A DNA stretch of 64,000 bases, taken from Paguma larvata (Eukaryota; Chordata; Mammalia; Carnivora; Viverridae). A model generated the notes under the pieces. That model did no database searches. It had not been told where the DNA came from and saw only the letters and a list, made by a program, of their open reading frames with translations. Within the stretch, counting starts at the first letter, position 1; each line of letters begins with the position of its first letter. This document shows, in pieces, positions 11,074 through 22,364 of the stretch. Location of the stretch: contig CM057841.1 of assembly GCA_030068075.1 (NCBI GenBank), positions 4,152,565-4,216,564 of the forward strand. Direction: 5' to 3'. The position numbers were made by a program, and so were the translations under genes.

Positions 11074-12070
11074 AAAACTAGAATAAAAAACACGAAGACA
11101 TACTCAATAGTAAACAAAAGATGGTAAAATTTCTGGGTGTAAAGATTATTGGAAACCCATGGAGGGGGCGTATGGTTGTCCCAGAGGTTGGGGGCACTAC
11201 AGGCTTTCAGATACCAGGCTGGGTTGCTGGCCCTGGAAGTCTGAATTCTTTTGTTAACATGTTATATTTCCTATATGGCTTTGCCCTAAGCCCAATGCAG
11301 ATTCAGTAATGCTTCATCCCTGTGGAAATGACCCAGGAGGGGAGTCTGGTTGCACCAGAAAGGCTCAGGAGGCAGGGCTGAATGGGTACTTGGAAGGGAA
11401 ATTATCTTCCTTTGGAGTCATGTGGGCATTAGGGATACCTGTATTTTGAGGTGGGGAAGATGCTTTGCAAATGGGCTACTTTCCAGACTGAAAAGCCATA
11501 GGGCCATAAATAGCAAGAAGCATGGAATTTAAAGTCATGTTAAGACCAAAGCCCTGACCCAGTGATGATGGTCAGTATTTTGGAAAGCTGAAAAAGCACT
11601 GAGGAACATGCTCCATTGGAAATCCAGTAAAGGGAACCCTGTAGGCACTTTCCTGGTGTACTCCGAAACTGGCCTCCATAGAGAGAGGGCAGGGAGAGGC
11701 CAGAGAAAGATGTAGGCCCCTCCAGATTGGTAGGTGGCAGTTTTATGGGAAAAGGAACTTATATATGAGGCTTGTCTTGGGCAGCAGCAAGACTAATGAA
11801 TCCCCACACCTGCCTCCAAACCTTAAAAGTTTATAAAGAGGCATTAACTGGGCTCAGGCATGTGTACCGTGCAGGTGTTTTCAACATCACATCACTATGT
11901 CAAAGCTACGTCCTTGGAGCCGCCTCTGGTGGTGGGCAAGGCAAGCGGATCCTACAGTCCAAGGTCAAGGAGAGGATGAAATACCCCTGAGTTCCCACAT
12001 GCAGCTCATGGGTAAGTCAGTGGTCATATCTTCTTGATCATGTTTCCCAATGAGTCCTTGATGCATCTTT
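11074..12070. other. Unrecognised sequence
   Basis: No repeat or gene identified. Short open frames here lack recognisable motifs or codon structure. Confidence 0.5.
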
Positions 12071-12082
12071 GGGTATCCCTTT

Positions 12083-12168
12083 TTTTTTTTAATTTTTTAA
12101 TTGTCAAGTTGGTTTCCATACAACACCCAGTGCTCATCCCAACCTTGTGGCCTGTTCAGTGCCCATCA
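12083..12168 (-). mobile_element. Very short L1 3'-end insertion
   Basis: About 85 bp of L1 3' terminus and T-run on the plus strand, bounded by GGGTATCCCTTT at 12071-12082 and 12169-12180. Confidence 0.9.
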
Positions 12169-12180
12169 GGGTATCCCTTT

Positions 12181-12835
12181 AATGCCAGATTACAACTGTG
12201 GTTCTGAGCTAGTTTTCCACAGGGAACATAGAAAACTTTCCTGGCCACCTATTTGGCTATGCATCCCCCCAGTGGGATCTTCTCATTAATTGCTAAAATA
12301 TGTCCTTAATCACAAAAAGAGGATGATGGTGATTTGCACTGGGGATAAAATTTATGCTCTGTTGGAGACACCCCAGACACTCCATGCACATAGTGTCACC
12401 GAGACAACAGATAACTTCTGTGTGGGGAGATCAGGTCTAGGAATCTGTCTCTATAACTATGGCTCTTCCTGTCTGACACTCCTGTGCACAGAGCTCTGGA
12501 GAAAAGACCAACCAGATGAGTGCTTCCTTATCTTCAGGGCAAAACCCAGGAGAGCAGGTTTTCCAACAAGAGAGGAACTTGAGGCTATAGTTTTGCACCA
12601 ACATTGGGCAGGACGCATGCCCACCGTGTCTCACTCTGAGAGTCTGCATCTGTACCACGGTTGGGTAGGGGGTGTGTGTGTGCTGAGGGTGTCTCAGGGT
12701 GAGACTAGATTCATGTGATTCATTGCAAATCCTGTGCCCTGGGTCCCTGACAATGAGAGGAGACCCTGGTCTCTTTGGAATCTGTGCCAAGCCCTTTATG
12801 ACCAAAGTCACTGAGTTCTTTCCCATTGTTAAAAA
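12181..12835. other. Unrecognised sequence
   Basis: A 142-codon frame at 12290-12718 shows no domain or repeat-independent support. A TG-rich patch lies near 12672. Confidence 0.45.
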
Positions 12836-12846
12836 AGAATTGTTTG

Positions 12847-13060
12847 GAAGATCTGGGTGGCTCAGTTGGTTAAGCGTCCGACTTCAGCTCAGGTCATGAT
12901 CTCACAGTTTGTGAGTTTGAGCCCCATGCTGGACTCTGTGCTGACAGCTCAGAGCCTGGAGCCTGCTTCGAATTCTGTCTCCTTGTCTCTGCCCCTCCCC
13001 TGCCACACTCTGTCTCTCTCTCTCTCAAAAATAAAAATAAATGTTGAAAAAATAAAAAAA
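12847..13060 (+). mobile_element. tRNA-Lys-derived SINE
   Basis: Moderately diverged (head GAAGATCTGGGTGGCTCAG). Flanked by AAGAATTGTTT and AGGAATTGTTT. Confidence 0.92.
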
Positions 13061-13072
13061 AGGAATTGTTTT

Positions 13073-14159
13073 ATTGGCCCTGAACAGATTGAGGCTTGTA
13101 TGTGAAGTAACTCTCAGTGTCTCTCTATCCAGAGTCTTATTCCCTGTTGACCACAGCATGTGATGGATGCCTCCAGGCAGCTCTTCTGGGCTCTATGTTA
13201 ACACTTTACCACAAACCAGCTCTAACGTCTGCACTCACCTGTGATGAGATGGGGTGCACACCCTCGGCCTGCTCAGCACCACAGTTAACTCTGGCTGCTT
13301 CCATATACTGTATGCACCTAGTCACAGACGCAAGAAGACCCCAGAAAATACGAGGAAGCTAGTGGAATAAAAAGTGTGTAGGCATAAGAGACTCAGATGA
13401 CTTTAAATTTCTTTTTTCACCTTTAAACTTTGTTTTAGTGAAAGCAGAGCTGTATCATTGGAAATGTTGTTGCAAAAATAAGGCTTTACGACCTTTTCTT
13501 TCTTTTTAGGTTGGCATGCAGTTTGTCCTGTTATGTGGAAAAGCAAGTTACTGAGGTTACAGTAAAACCCAGCACCCTGGCGTGCCAGGGAATTTGCAGG
13601 TAGTTATAATTCAAAGGAGGCACAAGAATAGCGTTCTGTCTTTCCTCCTGCGACTGGTGGAGATGATGGGGAAGAGTGGGTGGTGCTGCTGGCTCACCAT
13701 GTCCAGATGCTACGGTTTGAGCTTCTATCAGTCTATTAGGAGAATACTCCGTGCCCTCACAAAGCTCAGTGTAGGGGCAGCGAGAGGATGAAGGAGTAAA
13801 TAAACCAAGGGATGAGCCTCACTTGGAGATGAAGAGAAGAAGCAGGTGTGGTGATGGAGAAGGGCCGTCGGGTGTCTGTGAGCAGGTGAAGTGGAGTGGG
13901 CTGCAACTTAAGAAGGTGGATCACATTTGGGATGCCTGACGGTGGGGCTTCCAGGAGGAGGAGGGGGAGGAACGTGGGTTCCTTACGTGATGAAGTGAAA
14001 ACACATTTCTGGTTCTTTCTAGGGAAGTGAGTTCAGCTGGCTCCAGTAGGAAAAGCGATGGAGGGCGGGAAAAGGTGGGAAATGCAAATGGCTTCCTGGC
14101 TGAGAATGTTGTCCTTCCTCACGTCCCTGCCAGTGGTAAGTAGTGACAGCTTTGGGTTG
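13073..14159. other. Unrecognised sequence
   Basis: No repeat, RNA gene or convincing coding region seen. Confidence 0.45.
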
Positions 14160-14790
14160 CACTGGTCTTTTCTATTGTTTTGCTGGTTTCTCTTTCGTTA
14201 TTTCTGCTTTGATACTTGTCATTTCCTTCCTTCTACATACTTTGGGCTTCATTTGTTCTTTCTTTTTTTTTTAGTTCCATGAGATATAAAGTGAGTTGGT
14301 TTATTGAGTTCTTTCTTTTTCCTTAAGGTAGGCGTTTAACCCTATAAACATCTCCCTTAGAATAGTTTTTGCTGAATCCCATAAGTTTGGTGTGTTGTGT
14401 TTCCATTTATGCTGGTCTCAAAATATTTTTTGGCTTCCCTTTTGATTTCTTCTTCGCCCCATTGGGTGTTCAGGAGTGTGTGGTTTAATCTGCATATAAA
14501 CGTGAATTTTCCACGTTTTCTGCTGTTACCAATTACTAGTTTCATATCATTGTGGTCCAAAAAGATACTTGATGAGATTTCAGTCTTTGTTAGTCTGTTA
14601 AGACGTGTTTTGGGTGTAACCTATGATGTCTCCTGGTGCATACTCTGTGTGTGTGTGTGTGTAGGCATGTGTGTCTGCTGCTGTGGGCAGGTGGTCAGGA
14701 TATCTGGAGGTCCAGTTGGTCTACAGTGAGCTCTGGGAGCAATGCTTCCTTATTGAGACTCTGGTGATCTGTCCATTGAGGAAAGTGGGG
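14160..14790 (-). mobile_element. Old L1 fragment, ORF2 endonuclease and linker region
   Basis: Minus-strand translation keeps DHNDMKLVIGNSRKRGK and LNTQWGEEEIKREAKKYFET, the decayed end of the endonuclease and the start of the linker. Both ends are diffuse. A (TG)n run at 14646-14662 interrupts it. Divergence indicates an older L1M-type copy. Confidence 0.8.
14646..14662. repeat. (TG)n microsatellite
   Basis: About eight uninterrupted TG units inside the old L1. Confidence 0.9.
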
Positions 14791-15171
14791 GCATTACTCA
14801 CACTTTAAATGAGTAGAAAAGGGCCTTTCTATCTTTAACTTGGTACATGAAGCGGAGAGAGACATTTTGGTGAGATTAACTCTGGTTCATTTTCAAGTAT
14901 CACACAATAGTGTGAGTGTTGGAGTATGGTTGATGTATTCTTTCCACCTTCCATGTCACTATTCTTCCCTCCTATCCCTCGTTGTGGCAGGAAATTAAAA
15001 TGAAGGAAGAAGTAACACCTGTCATAAAAATAATTCCTACCACCGCTTGATGAGAATTTTGTTCTAGCTGTTGTTATCTCTAATTGACACGAAATTCACT
15101 TTGGATATCCACAGGTGCCTTACGAACACTGGTCTATATTGACGCAAACCTTACTTTTCTATAGTATTCTT
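14791..15171. other. Unrecognised sequence
   Basis: Nothing identified. Confidence 0.4.
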
Positions 15172-15383
15172 TATTATTTTAATGTTTGTTTATTTTTGAG
15201 AGAGAGACATACAGAGTGCAGTCAGGGAGGGTCAGAGAGAGAGAGGGAGATACAGAATCTGAAGCGGGCTCCAGGCTCTGAGCTGTTAGCACAGAGCCCG
15301 ACACAGGGCTTGAACCCACGCACTGAGAGATAATGTCCTGAGCCGAAGTTGGAACCTCAACCCACTGAGCCACCCAGGCGTCC
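15172..15383 (-). mobile_element. tRNA-Lys-derived SINE
   Basis: Minus-strand copy with complete head (GGGACGCCTGGGTGGCTCAG), body and tail. Confidence 0.93.
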
Positions 15384-16030
15384 CACGTAAACTTTACTTT
15401 TAAGTGAGAAAACAGTGCACAGAGGGTGATGCTCCCCAGGTGGGACTAAGGTCACAAGTAGATGATTATAACACACTGTATGAGCTTCCAGGATGCAGAG
15501 GTTGGAATCTTGGTCTGCTCAGGGATTAAATCTCTGACCCAAGGTTATGTTATACCCATATCCCCAATGAAGGAAAAGATTCTCAGAGCTCAAGGCTGTG
15601 TCCTAATGTCCCAGCACCATTAATTACCATTGATGAGTGGGGAATAAGAAATAAGACCTGGACTGGGTGAATCCAAAGCTGATGGTAACAAGCTATTCAT
15701 GGTGAGGCTTCCTGTGTTGTTTTTTTTCTACACAGTAGCTGTGTAACACAGACCCAAGTTTCCTGAAAAGCAAGAAAGATTAGTAACTCAGGGATTTTTT
15801 AAAATTGATTTTTACCTTCTGATAGTGGCTTCTCAATCCTACAGTAATAATTAAGATTATTGCCTTTGGAAGTCTTCACACCTTTTCTTGGAATAAGTCC
15901 ATTTTTCTGTTGTAGGTCACAGAGACTTCTTTTTCATTTATAAAGGCTCAGATAGGTCTTTAGTTTAATGCACCACCTATATGTGCTATGGTTGCTTTTG
16001 TGCTCATGTACCTAATTTGATTCTCATTTA
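15384..16030. other. Unrecognised sequence
   Basis: Nothing identified. Confidence 0.4.
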
Positions 16031-16046
16031 TAATATCTAGAACCAG

Positions 16047-16367
16047 GGCACCTGGGTGGTTTAGCTGGTTGAATGTCCAACCCTTGATTTTGGCTCAAGT
16101 CATGATCCCAGGGTCATGCCCTTCATTGGGGTCCGTGCTGAGCATGGAGTCTGCTTGAGATTCTCTCTCTCTCTCTCTCTCTCTCTCCTCTCTCTCTCCT
16201 CTCTCTCCCTTCCTCTCTCTCCCCTCTCTCCCCCTCTCTCCCCTCTCTCCCCCTCTCTCCCCTCTCTCCCCCTCTCTCCCTCTCTCCCTCTCTCCCCCTC
16301 TCTCCCCCTCTCTCCCCTTCTCTTTCCCTCCCATCCATCCTGCTTCTGCTCTCTCTCTCTTAAAAAA
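16047..16367 (+). mobile_element. SINE with a hugely expanded pyrimidine tract
   Basis: Head and body are ordinary, but the CT tract has grown to about 200 bp, making the copy roughly 100 bp longer than its relatives. Flanks AATATCTAGAACCAG and AATCTAGGACCAG mark the insertion. Confidence 0.93.
16161..16363. repeat. (CT)n / (CCCTCTCT)n tract
   Basis: Starts as pure (CT)n, then moves into higher-order CCCTCTCT and CCCCTCTCT units, all within the SINE. It creates spurious Ser/Leu-rich and Gly/Glu/Arg-rich frames on the two strands. Confidence 0.95.
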
Positions 16368-16373
16368 ATAATC

Positions 16374-16830
16374 TAGGACCAGCTAAAGAGTCAGACAAAA
16401 TGTAGGCACTCAAAAACTAATGAAGATGTAAAGTAATCTGTGCGATGGTTTAATGATACAAGTGTTTTACTAGCTTTACTGAGGTGTAACTGACTAACCA
16501 AATTGTCTCTGCTGAAGGTGTACAACTTGATGGTTTGATCGGCTGTTTTAAATAGTGTTTATTTTTTTGTGTGGACTGAGGTTGGCTGAATAAGCTCTCC
16601 AGGAACAGACTTCTCAACAATTCACAATCTGTGGAATTATTAATAACTAGAATTCTTTGGCCACTAGGGATATTTTCTATACTGAATAGAATATCTGAGG
16701 GACATGTTGTGTATTCAGGTGGCTACTGATTTTTTGAAAATCACTCCCAATATATAATATTGAGTTCTTGGAAGTTGAATATGTATTCTTGCAATTTTAG
16801 ATAATCTTATTTGTGTAATGTTTTCGCATT
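16374..16830. other. Unrecognised sequence
   Basis: Nothing identified. Confidence 0.4.
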
Positions 16831-16846
16831 TCCATTTAACTTTATT

Positions 16847-17057
16847 TTAATTTTTAAATGTTTATTTATTTTTGGGAGTGAAAGACAGAGCATGAGTGGG
16901 GAAGGGGCAGACAGAGAGGGAGACACAGAATCTGAAGCAGGCTCCAGGATCTGAGCTGTCAGGACAGAGACTGAGGTGGGGCTCGAACTCACAGACTGCA
17001 AGATCATAACGTGAGCTGAAGTCATACACTTAACCAACTGAGCCACCCAGGTGCCCC
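16847..17057 (-). mobile_element. tRNA-Lys-derived SINE
   Basis: Exact 16-bp target duplication TCCATTTAACTTTATT at 16831-16846 and 17058-17073. Confidence 0.96.
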
Positions 17058-17073
17058 TCCATTTAACTTTATT

Positions 17074-17411
17074 AATGCATTATAATGGCAGACAGGGTGA
17101 TAATGAATTAAAAAGACTGTACAGTAACATTCTTGTTGTCTCCTTTCACATATTTATTTAGAAAGTACAAAATTTTTTCATATCCATTATGTGTCAACCA
17201 TATTTTTGACCAAGACAGGCATGCTTCTTAAGTTCATGGATTTTATATTCAGGTGGGGAGTCAGAACATAAAACTAAACAGACATAAATACAAAGTAATA
17301 ATGTGAAATTGGTGTCCGTGACATGTCATCCAGGTTGAGTCATCTGTTGAATATGATCATGTCTCCCTTTTCAGAGGCCTTTATAAGGTCATATAACTAT
17401 GAAGAGTCTTC
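17074..17411. other. Unrecognised sequence upstream of the V1R pseudogene
   Basis: Nothing identified. A distal promoter for a receptor gene cannot be recognised by eye. Confidence 0.4.
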
Positions 17412-18350
17412 ATGCTGGCACTAATGAGCCTACTCATCAGACCAGACCGCTCTGAAGTGCCCACCGTGTCTTTTCAGAACAGTATCCTAAGAACCACCGG
17501 GGAAGTGGCTCTGAAAACCACCTTTATGCTACAGATTGGGGTTGGGTCTTTTGCCAATGTCATCCTATTCTTCCATAACATATCTCCAATCTTGATTGGA
17601 CACCAGCAGAGGCTCCCCAACATGATTCTCACCCACATGGCTATAGCCAATCTCTTGGTACTTCTTCACACTGGAATTCCACATACTCTGGCAGCTCTTG
17701 TCTTCAGGCAACCCATGTCCACTCTTGGGTGTAAGCTTGTCTATTTCATCTGCTGAATAGGTTGTAGAACACCCTGTGTCCTGAGCACCTTTCAGTGTGT
17801 CCTTCTCTTCCCCAGGAGTGCAGGGAGGAGGATGCTCAGGGGAAGATCCCCAAGGTCATTGAGTTTTCCTGTCACATCTGCTGAATTTCCAGTGTCTAAA
17901 TTAAAACCTACATTCTGCGAAAATCATTGGTCCATAGGATGCATACAATTCTACCCAAGGAAAATGGTTTCGTTCATCCATAGGTCCTGCTACAGACTTT
18001 GTCTTCTTGCTGTCCATCTCTGATGCCATGTTTATTGCTTCATGGTCTGGTCCAGTGGCTTTATGGTGCTGCTTCTGCACGGGCACCACCAGAGAATCCA
18101 GTATATTCACAACTGCAAAGGCTACTACAAATTCCCCCCAAGAGAGGAGAGCTTCCCACACCATCCTGATGCTGGTGGCCATCTTTGTTGTCTTCTACAT
18201 ACTGAATTCTATTTTTGCTTTTTATGTCCTTCCTCTAGTAGGCTCTTATGGTCAATGTTTACCTCTCATATGTTGGCTTCATGTTTTCCTATTGTTTGTC
18301 CTTTATTGCTGATCCTTAGGGATTCTATGGTTCTGAATTTCTGCTCTTGA
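17412..18350 (+). pseudogene. Vomeronasal type-1 receptor (V1R) pseudogene
   Basis: V1Rs are single-exon seven-transmembrane pheromone receptors of vomeronasal neurons. The remnant spans about 313 codon-equivalents, the usual family length. The first frame holds TM1-TM2 and the segment ending LGCKLVYF, with the family-like HMAIANLLVLLHTGIPHTL. It stops with TGA at 17754-17756, just before TM3. The same frame continues with LSTFQCVLLF, and a frameshift follows near 17830. TM5 (LSISDAMFIASW, MVWSSGFMVLLLH), the QYIHN loop, TM6 (HTILMLVAIFVVFYILNS) and TM7 (LASCFPIVCPLLLILRD) lie in alternating frames, with extra stops near 17890-17990. Several independent lesions mean it cannot make a receptor. 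It is the only host-gene relic found here. Confidence 0.92.
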
Positions 18351-18383
18351 ATGTTGAAAATGACTGTTAAGAATATAAATCTA

Positions 18384-18603
18384 GGGGCGCCTGGGTGGCG
18401 CAGTCGGTTAAGCATCTGACTTCAGCTCAGGTCATGATCTCATGTTCTGTGAGTTCAAACCCCGCATCGGGCTCTGTGCTGATAGCTCAGAGCCTGGAGC
18501 CTGCTTGGGATTCTGTGTCTCCTGCTCTCTTTGCCCCTCCCCTGCTCACACACTCTCTCTCAATGCTGAATAAAAGTTTTTTTAAAAAAAATTTTAAAAA
18601 AGC
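18384..18603 (+). mobile_element. tRNA-Lys-derived SINE
   Basis: Near-consensus head (GGGGCGCCTGGGTGGCGCAG), 34 bp after the V1R remnant. Confidence 0.94.
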
Positions 18604-19360
18604 GCTGAATCTATAGAAGTCAGCTTCAACAATAGCCGTGATTATACTGTTCAGTAAATCACTCACTGAACACCAATTTTTTAACATAAAATACACAATT
18701 GTTACATCTTTAATTGAAATATAATTGATATATAACATTATGCAAGTCTAAGGTGTGTAACATGTAAATTTCATATATTTACATATTGCAGTATGATTAC
18801 TAAGGTAGCATTTGCTAACCTCTATCATGTAATTATCATTTCTTCCTTTATGTTGGGAACAATTAAGATCTAGTCTCTCAGCAATTTTGAAATTTTTAAT
18901 ACAAGATTGTTGATTATAATCACTTTGCTGTGCTTTAGCTCTCCAGGACTTTTTTTTTTAATCTATGTGTTTGCAGTTTGTATCCATAAATAACATATCC
19001 CCAATTTCCCTACCATTCAGTCTATGTTAACCACCATTCTATTCTATGTTTTTACAAGTTTGGCTTTATTAGATTTCACACATAAGTGGTATCATACAGT
19101 ATTTGTCTTTCTTTCTCTGTCTGACTTATTTCACTTAGCATAACACCCTCAAGATCCATCTACGTTGTTGACAATGGCAGGATTTCCTTATTTCTCATGG
19201 CTGAGAAATATTCCATTGTGTGTATATGTATCACAACATCTTTATGCATTCATCTGTTGGACACTTAGGTTGTGTACATGTCTTTCCTATTGTGAATAAT
19301 ACTGAGGTAACCAGGGGAGTGCATGTATCTCTTCAAGCTCCTGTTTTTTATTTCCTTTGG

Positions 19361-19362
<2 letters not shown>

Positions 19363-19395
<33 letters not shown>

Positions 19396-19421
19396 TACAT
19401 ACACATACACATACATACACA
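19363..19421. repeat. (CA)n then (CATA)n microsatellite
   Basis: About 15 CA units followed by CATACA-type units, located where L1 ORF2 often has a simple A/T/C-rich stretch. Confidence 0.95.
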
Positions 19422-19792
19422 CCTAGAAGTAGAATTGCTGGATCATATGGTCATTCTATTTTTAATTTTTTGAGGAAACTCCATATTTCCCTTGTAGCCA
19501 ATGATATTGAGCATCTATTCATGTACCTGTTGGCTATTTGGATGTCCTCTTTGGGAAAAAAAAAGTCTATTCGGTTCCTCTGCCCATTTTTTAAATTGGA
19601 TTTTTAAAAATTATTAAGATGTAGGAATTCTTCATATATTTTGGATATTAACCCCTTAACCTGTATGGTTTGCAAATAGTTTGACTTTTCATTTTGTTTC
19701 TTTTGCTGTGCAGAAGCTTTTAAGTTTGATGTGGTGCCATTTGTTGATTCTGCTTTTACTGCTTTTGCTCTTGGAGTCCTATTAAAAAAAAA

Positions 19793-19844
19793 TGTAAACC
19801 AATTTGAAAATAAACTATTATAATAAAAAAAAAATAAAATAAAA

Positions 19845-19879
<35 letters not shown>
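19793..19879 (+). mobile_element. Minimal L1 insertion: about 33 bp of 3' end plus A-tail
   Basis: Contains only the last bases of the young L1 (TGTAAACCAATTTG then AATAAACTATTATAA) and about 50 bp of A-rich tail. The host L1 continues on both sides. An A run precedes it, so the target duplication cannot be delimited. Confidence 0.85.
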
Positions 19880-19881
<2 letters not shown>

Positions 19882-20187
19882 TTGCCAAGACCAATGTTGA
19901 GATTCTCTCTTACGTGTTCTTCTGAAAGTTTTAAGGCATCAAGTCTTATGTCTAAGTCTTTAGTTCATTTTGAGTTAATTTTTGTGATTGGTAAAAGGGG
20001 TCCACTTTCATTTTTCTGCATGCATTTATCCAATCTTCCAAAGCCATTTGTTGAAGAGACTACTCTTTCCTCAATGCGTGTTCTTGGCTTCCTTGTCAAA
20101 TATTGGCTGACCATATATGGTGGGGAGTTATTTTTGGGCTATTTTCCATTAGGATATGTGGATATTTTTATGCTAGTAACATACTTT

Positions 20188-20412
20188 AACATTTGTTTTA
20201 ATGTTTATTTCTGAGAGAGAGAGAGAGAGCGCGCGCGTGCGACAGTGTGAGTGGGGGAGGGGCAGAGAGAGAGGGAGATCTAGAATCTGAAGCAGGTTCT
20301 GGGCTCCCAGCTGTTAGCACAGAGCCTGTCATAGGGCTTCAACCCACAAACTGTGAGATCATGACCAGAGCTAAATTTGGACACTTAGCCGACTGAGCCA
20401 CCCACATGCCCC
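20188..20412 (-). mobile_element. SINE in old L1
   Basis: AGTAACATACTTT is duplicated at 20175-20187 and 20413-20425. A GCGCGCG patch sits in the purine tract. Confidence 0.95.
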
Positions 20413-21067
20413 AGTAACATACTTTTTAAATTTCTATGGCTTAGTATTATATTTTGAAACCAGAAGTGTGATGCCTCTGATTTTATTCTTCTTTTCATGA
20501 ATGCTTTGGCTCTTTAAGGTCCTTTGTGATTCCATACATAGTTTAAGAGTTTTTTCTATTTCTGGGAAAATTCCATTAAAAATTTGATAAGGATTTCATT
20601 GAATCCATAGATGGCTTTGGGTAGTATGGACACTTTAACATTATTAATTATCCCACGAACACAGGATATCTTTCCATTTGTTTATGTCTTCTTCAATTTC
20701 TTTTATCAAGGTCTTGTAGTTTTTGTTGTATAGATTGTTTACTTCCTAGTTAAATGTATTCCTGTTTTACTATTTTTGATGCTATCGTGAATGGAATAGA
20801 TTTCTTTTTCAGAGGTTTCATTGTTAGTGTATAGAAGTGCAAATGTTTGTTGTTTTCATACCCTGTAGCTTTAGTGAATCCATTGATTAGTTCCTACAAT
20901 TCTGTTAAGTCTTTAGGATTTTCTATATTTAAGAACATGTTGTCTGCAAATAATGACTTTCACTTCTTCCTTTTAAATTTGGACGACTTTATTGCTTTGT
21001 CTTGCCTAGTTGCTCTAGCTGGGACTATATTAAATAACAGTGGGGATAGTGGGCACAGTTGTTCTTT

Positions 21068-21291
21068 TTAAAAGAATTTTTAAATATTTATTTATCTTGA
21101 GAGAGAGAGAGAGAGTATGAGCTAGAGAGAGTGAAAGTTGAGGGGAAGGACAGAGAGAGAGAGAATCTCAAGCAAGCTCTGCACTGCCAGCCCAGAGCCT
21201 CATGCAGGATTCGACTTCACAAACCATGAGCTCGGGACCTGAGCTGAAAACCAAGAGTCAGAGCTTAACCAACTGAGCCACCCAGACACCC
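21068..21291 (-). mobile_element. SINE in old L1
   Basis: Complete minus-strand copy. CAGTTGT flanks both ends with L1 sequence continuing on each side. Confidence 0.92.
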
Positions 21292-21394
21292 CCAGTTGTC
21301 TTATTCTTGATCTTAGAGGAAAATCTTTCAATTTTTCACTGTTGAGTATAATGTTAGCTTGGGTTTGTTGTATATGGACTTACTTATATTAGGG

Positions 21395-21531
21395 AGACAC
21401 AGAATCCAAAGCAGGCTCCAGGCTCTGAGCCGTCAGCACAGAGCCCGACGTGGGGCTCGAACTCACAGACTGTGAGATCATGACCTGAGCCGAAGTTGGG
21501 CCGCTCAACCGACCGAGCCACCCAGGCGCCC
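21395..21531 (-). mobile_element. SINE lacking its 3' tail
   Basis: Head and body match young copies, but the copy stops within the region before the CT tract. Tail and CT tract are absent and no target duplication is visible, although L1 continues on both sides. This points to loss of the tail by deletion or to an end-joining insertion. Confidence 0.9.
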
Positions 21532-21575
21532 TGGCATGTTCTTTCTATACCCAATTCATTGAGGGTTTTAGCTAT

Positions 21576-22116
21576 GGAAAGATGTATTTTCTACAGCAAT
21601 ATGTCTGTGTCCAAGCCCAAGGTCTTTGGGTGCAGCATCAGTGATAGTAGTGCTTTTTGATTCCATCTTTGTAATTCTTATAGACAGCCGTAAGTGGGAT
21701 ATTCAGCCAATTATTATAATACCTTGCCCAGAGGAGGGTTTCTTCTGATTGTTCATTTACACTTTACACTGAAAGTCATTCTTGGAACCCTAAAAATAGC
21801 CCTCTTTATAGCTTTTCCATTATTTTGTGAGCACTTAATTTCCTTCCAATGATCTCAAATCAGTGGAGAAAATAAGGAATTCATTAAAAAAAAAAACCTG
21901 TTTGCACAACTGAAGAACAACAAAAACAAAAAAATTTCTCACACTGTTAACTAGAGCTTGGTGCCCAGGTGGTCAGAGGACCTCCTGAACCAAAAGAGGA
22001 GGCCTATGGAGGGTGCCCTGGATCTCCCAGCAGACGGAATTGGAAAAAATTTTAGGGGATGCCTTCAGTGTCCCATCCCCATAAAGGACTGTGACCTTAC
22101 CATCTTGTGACTTTTC
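21576..22116. other. Unrecognised sequence
   Basis: Nothing identified. Confidence 0.4.
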
Positions 22117-22134
22117 AGTAATCAAACACTCTTT

Positions 22135-22346
22135 TTCTTAAAAAATTTTTAACATTTATTCATTTTTTAGAGAGAGAAACTTGAGCAGGGGAGAGAGAGA
22201 GAGAGAGAGAGAGAGAATATCTGGCTCCAGGCCAGGCTCTGAGCTGTCACCACAGACCCCGATGCAGGGCTTGAACTCACGGACCACGAGATCATGACCT
22301 GAGCTGAAGTCGATTGCTTAACCTGACTGAGCCACCCAGGTGCCCT
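22135..22346 (-). mobile_element. tRNA-Lys-derived SINE
   Basis: 18-bp target duplication AGTAATCAAACACTCTTT / AGTAATGAAACACTCTTT at 22117-22134 and 22347-22364, one mismatch. Confidence 0.96.
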
Positions 22347-22364
22347 AGTAATGAAACACTCTTT

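Larger units (their letters stand above)
18715..21575 (-). mobile_element. Old L1 (L1MA-like), 3' end to RT region, carrying five insertions
   Basis: The 3' UTR is at the left (from about 18715) and ORF2 continues rightward. Interruptions are a (CA)n tract, a minimal young L1 (19793-19879) and SINEs at 20188-20412, 21068-21291 and 21395-21531. L1 sequence resumes on both sides of each, ending near 21575 within the RT region. Frames are heavily broken. Confidence 0.85.

Noticed and set aside
12290..12718. 142-codon open frame
   Set aside because: No motif, no family resemblance, and an overlapping frame of similar length on the other strand.
16095..16376. Ser/Leu- and Gly/Glu/Arg-rich open frames
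   Set aside because: Pure translation of the expanded CT tract of a SINE.
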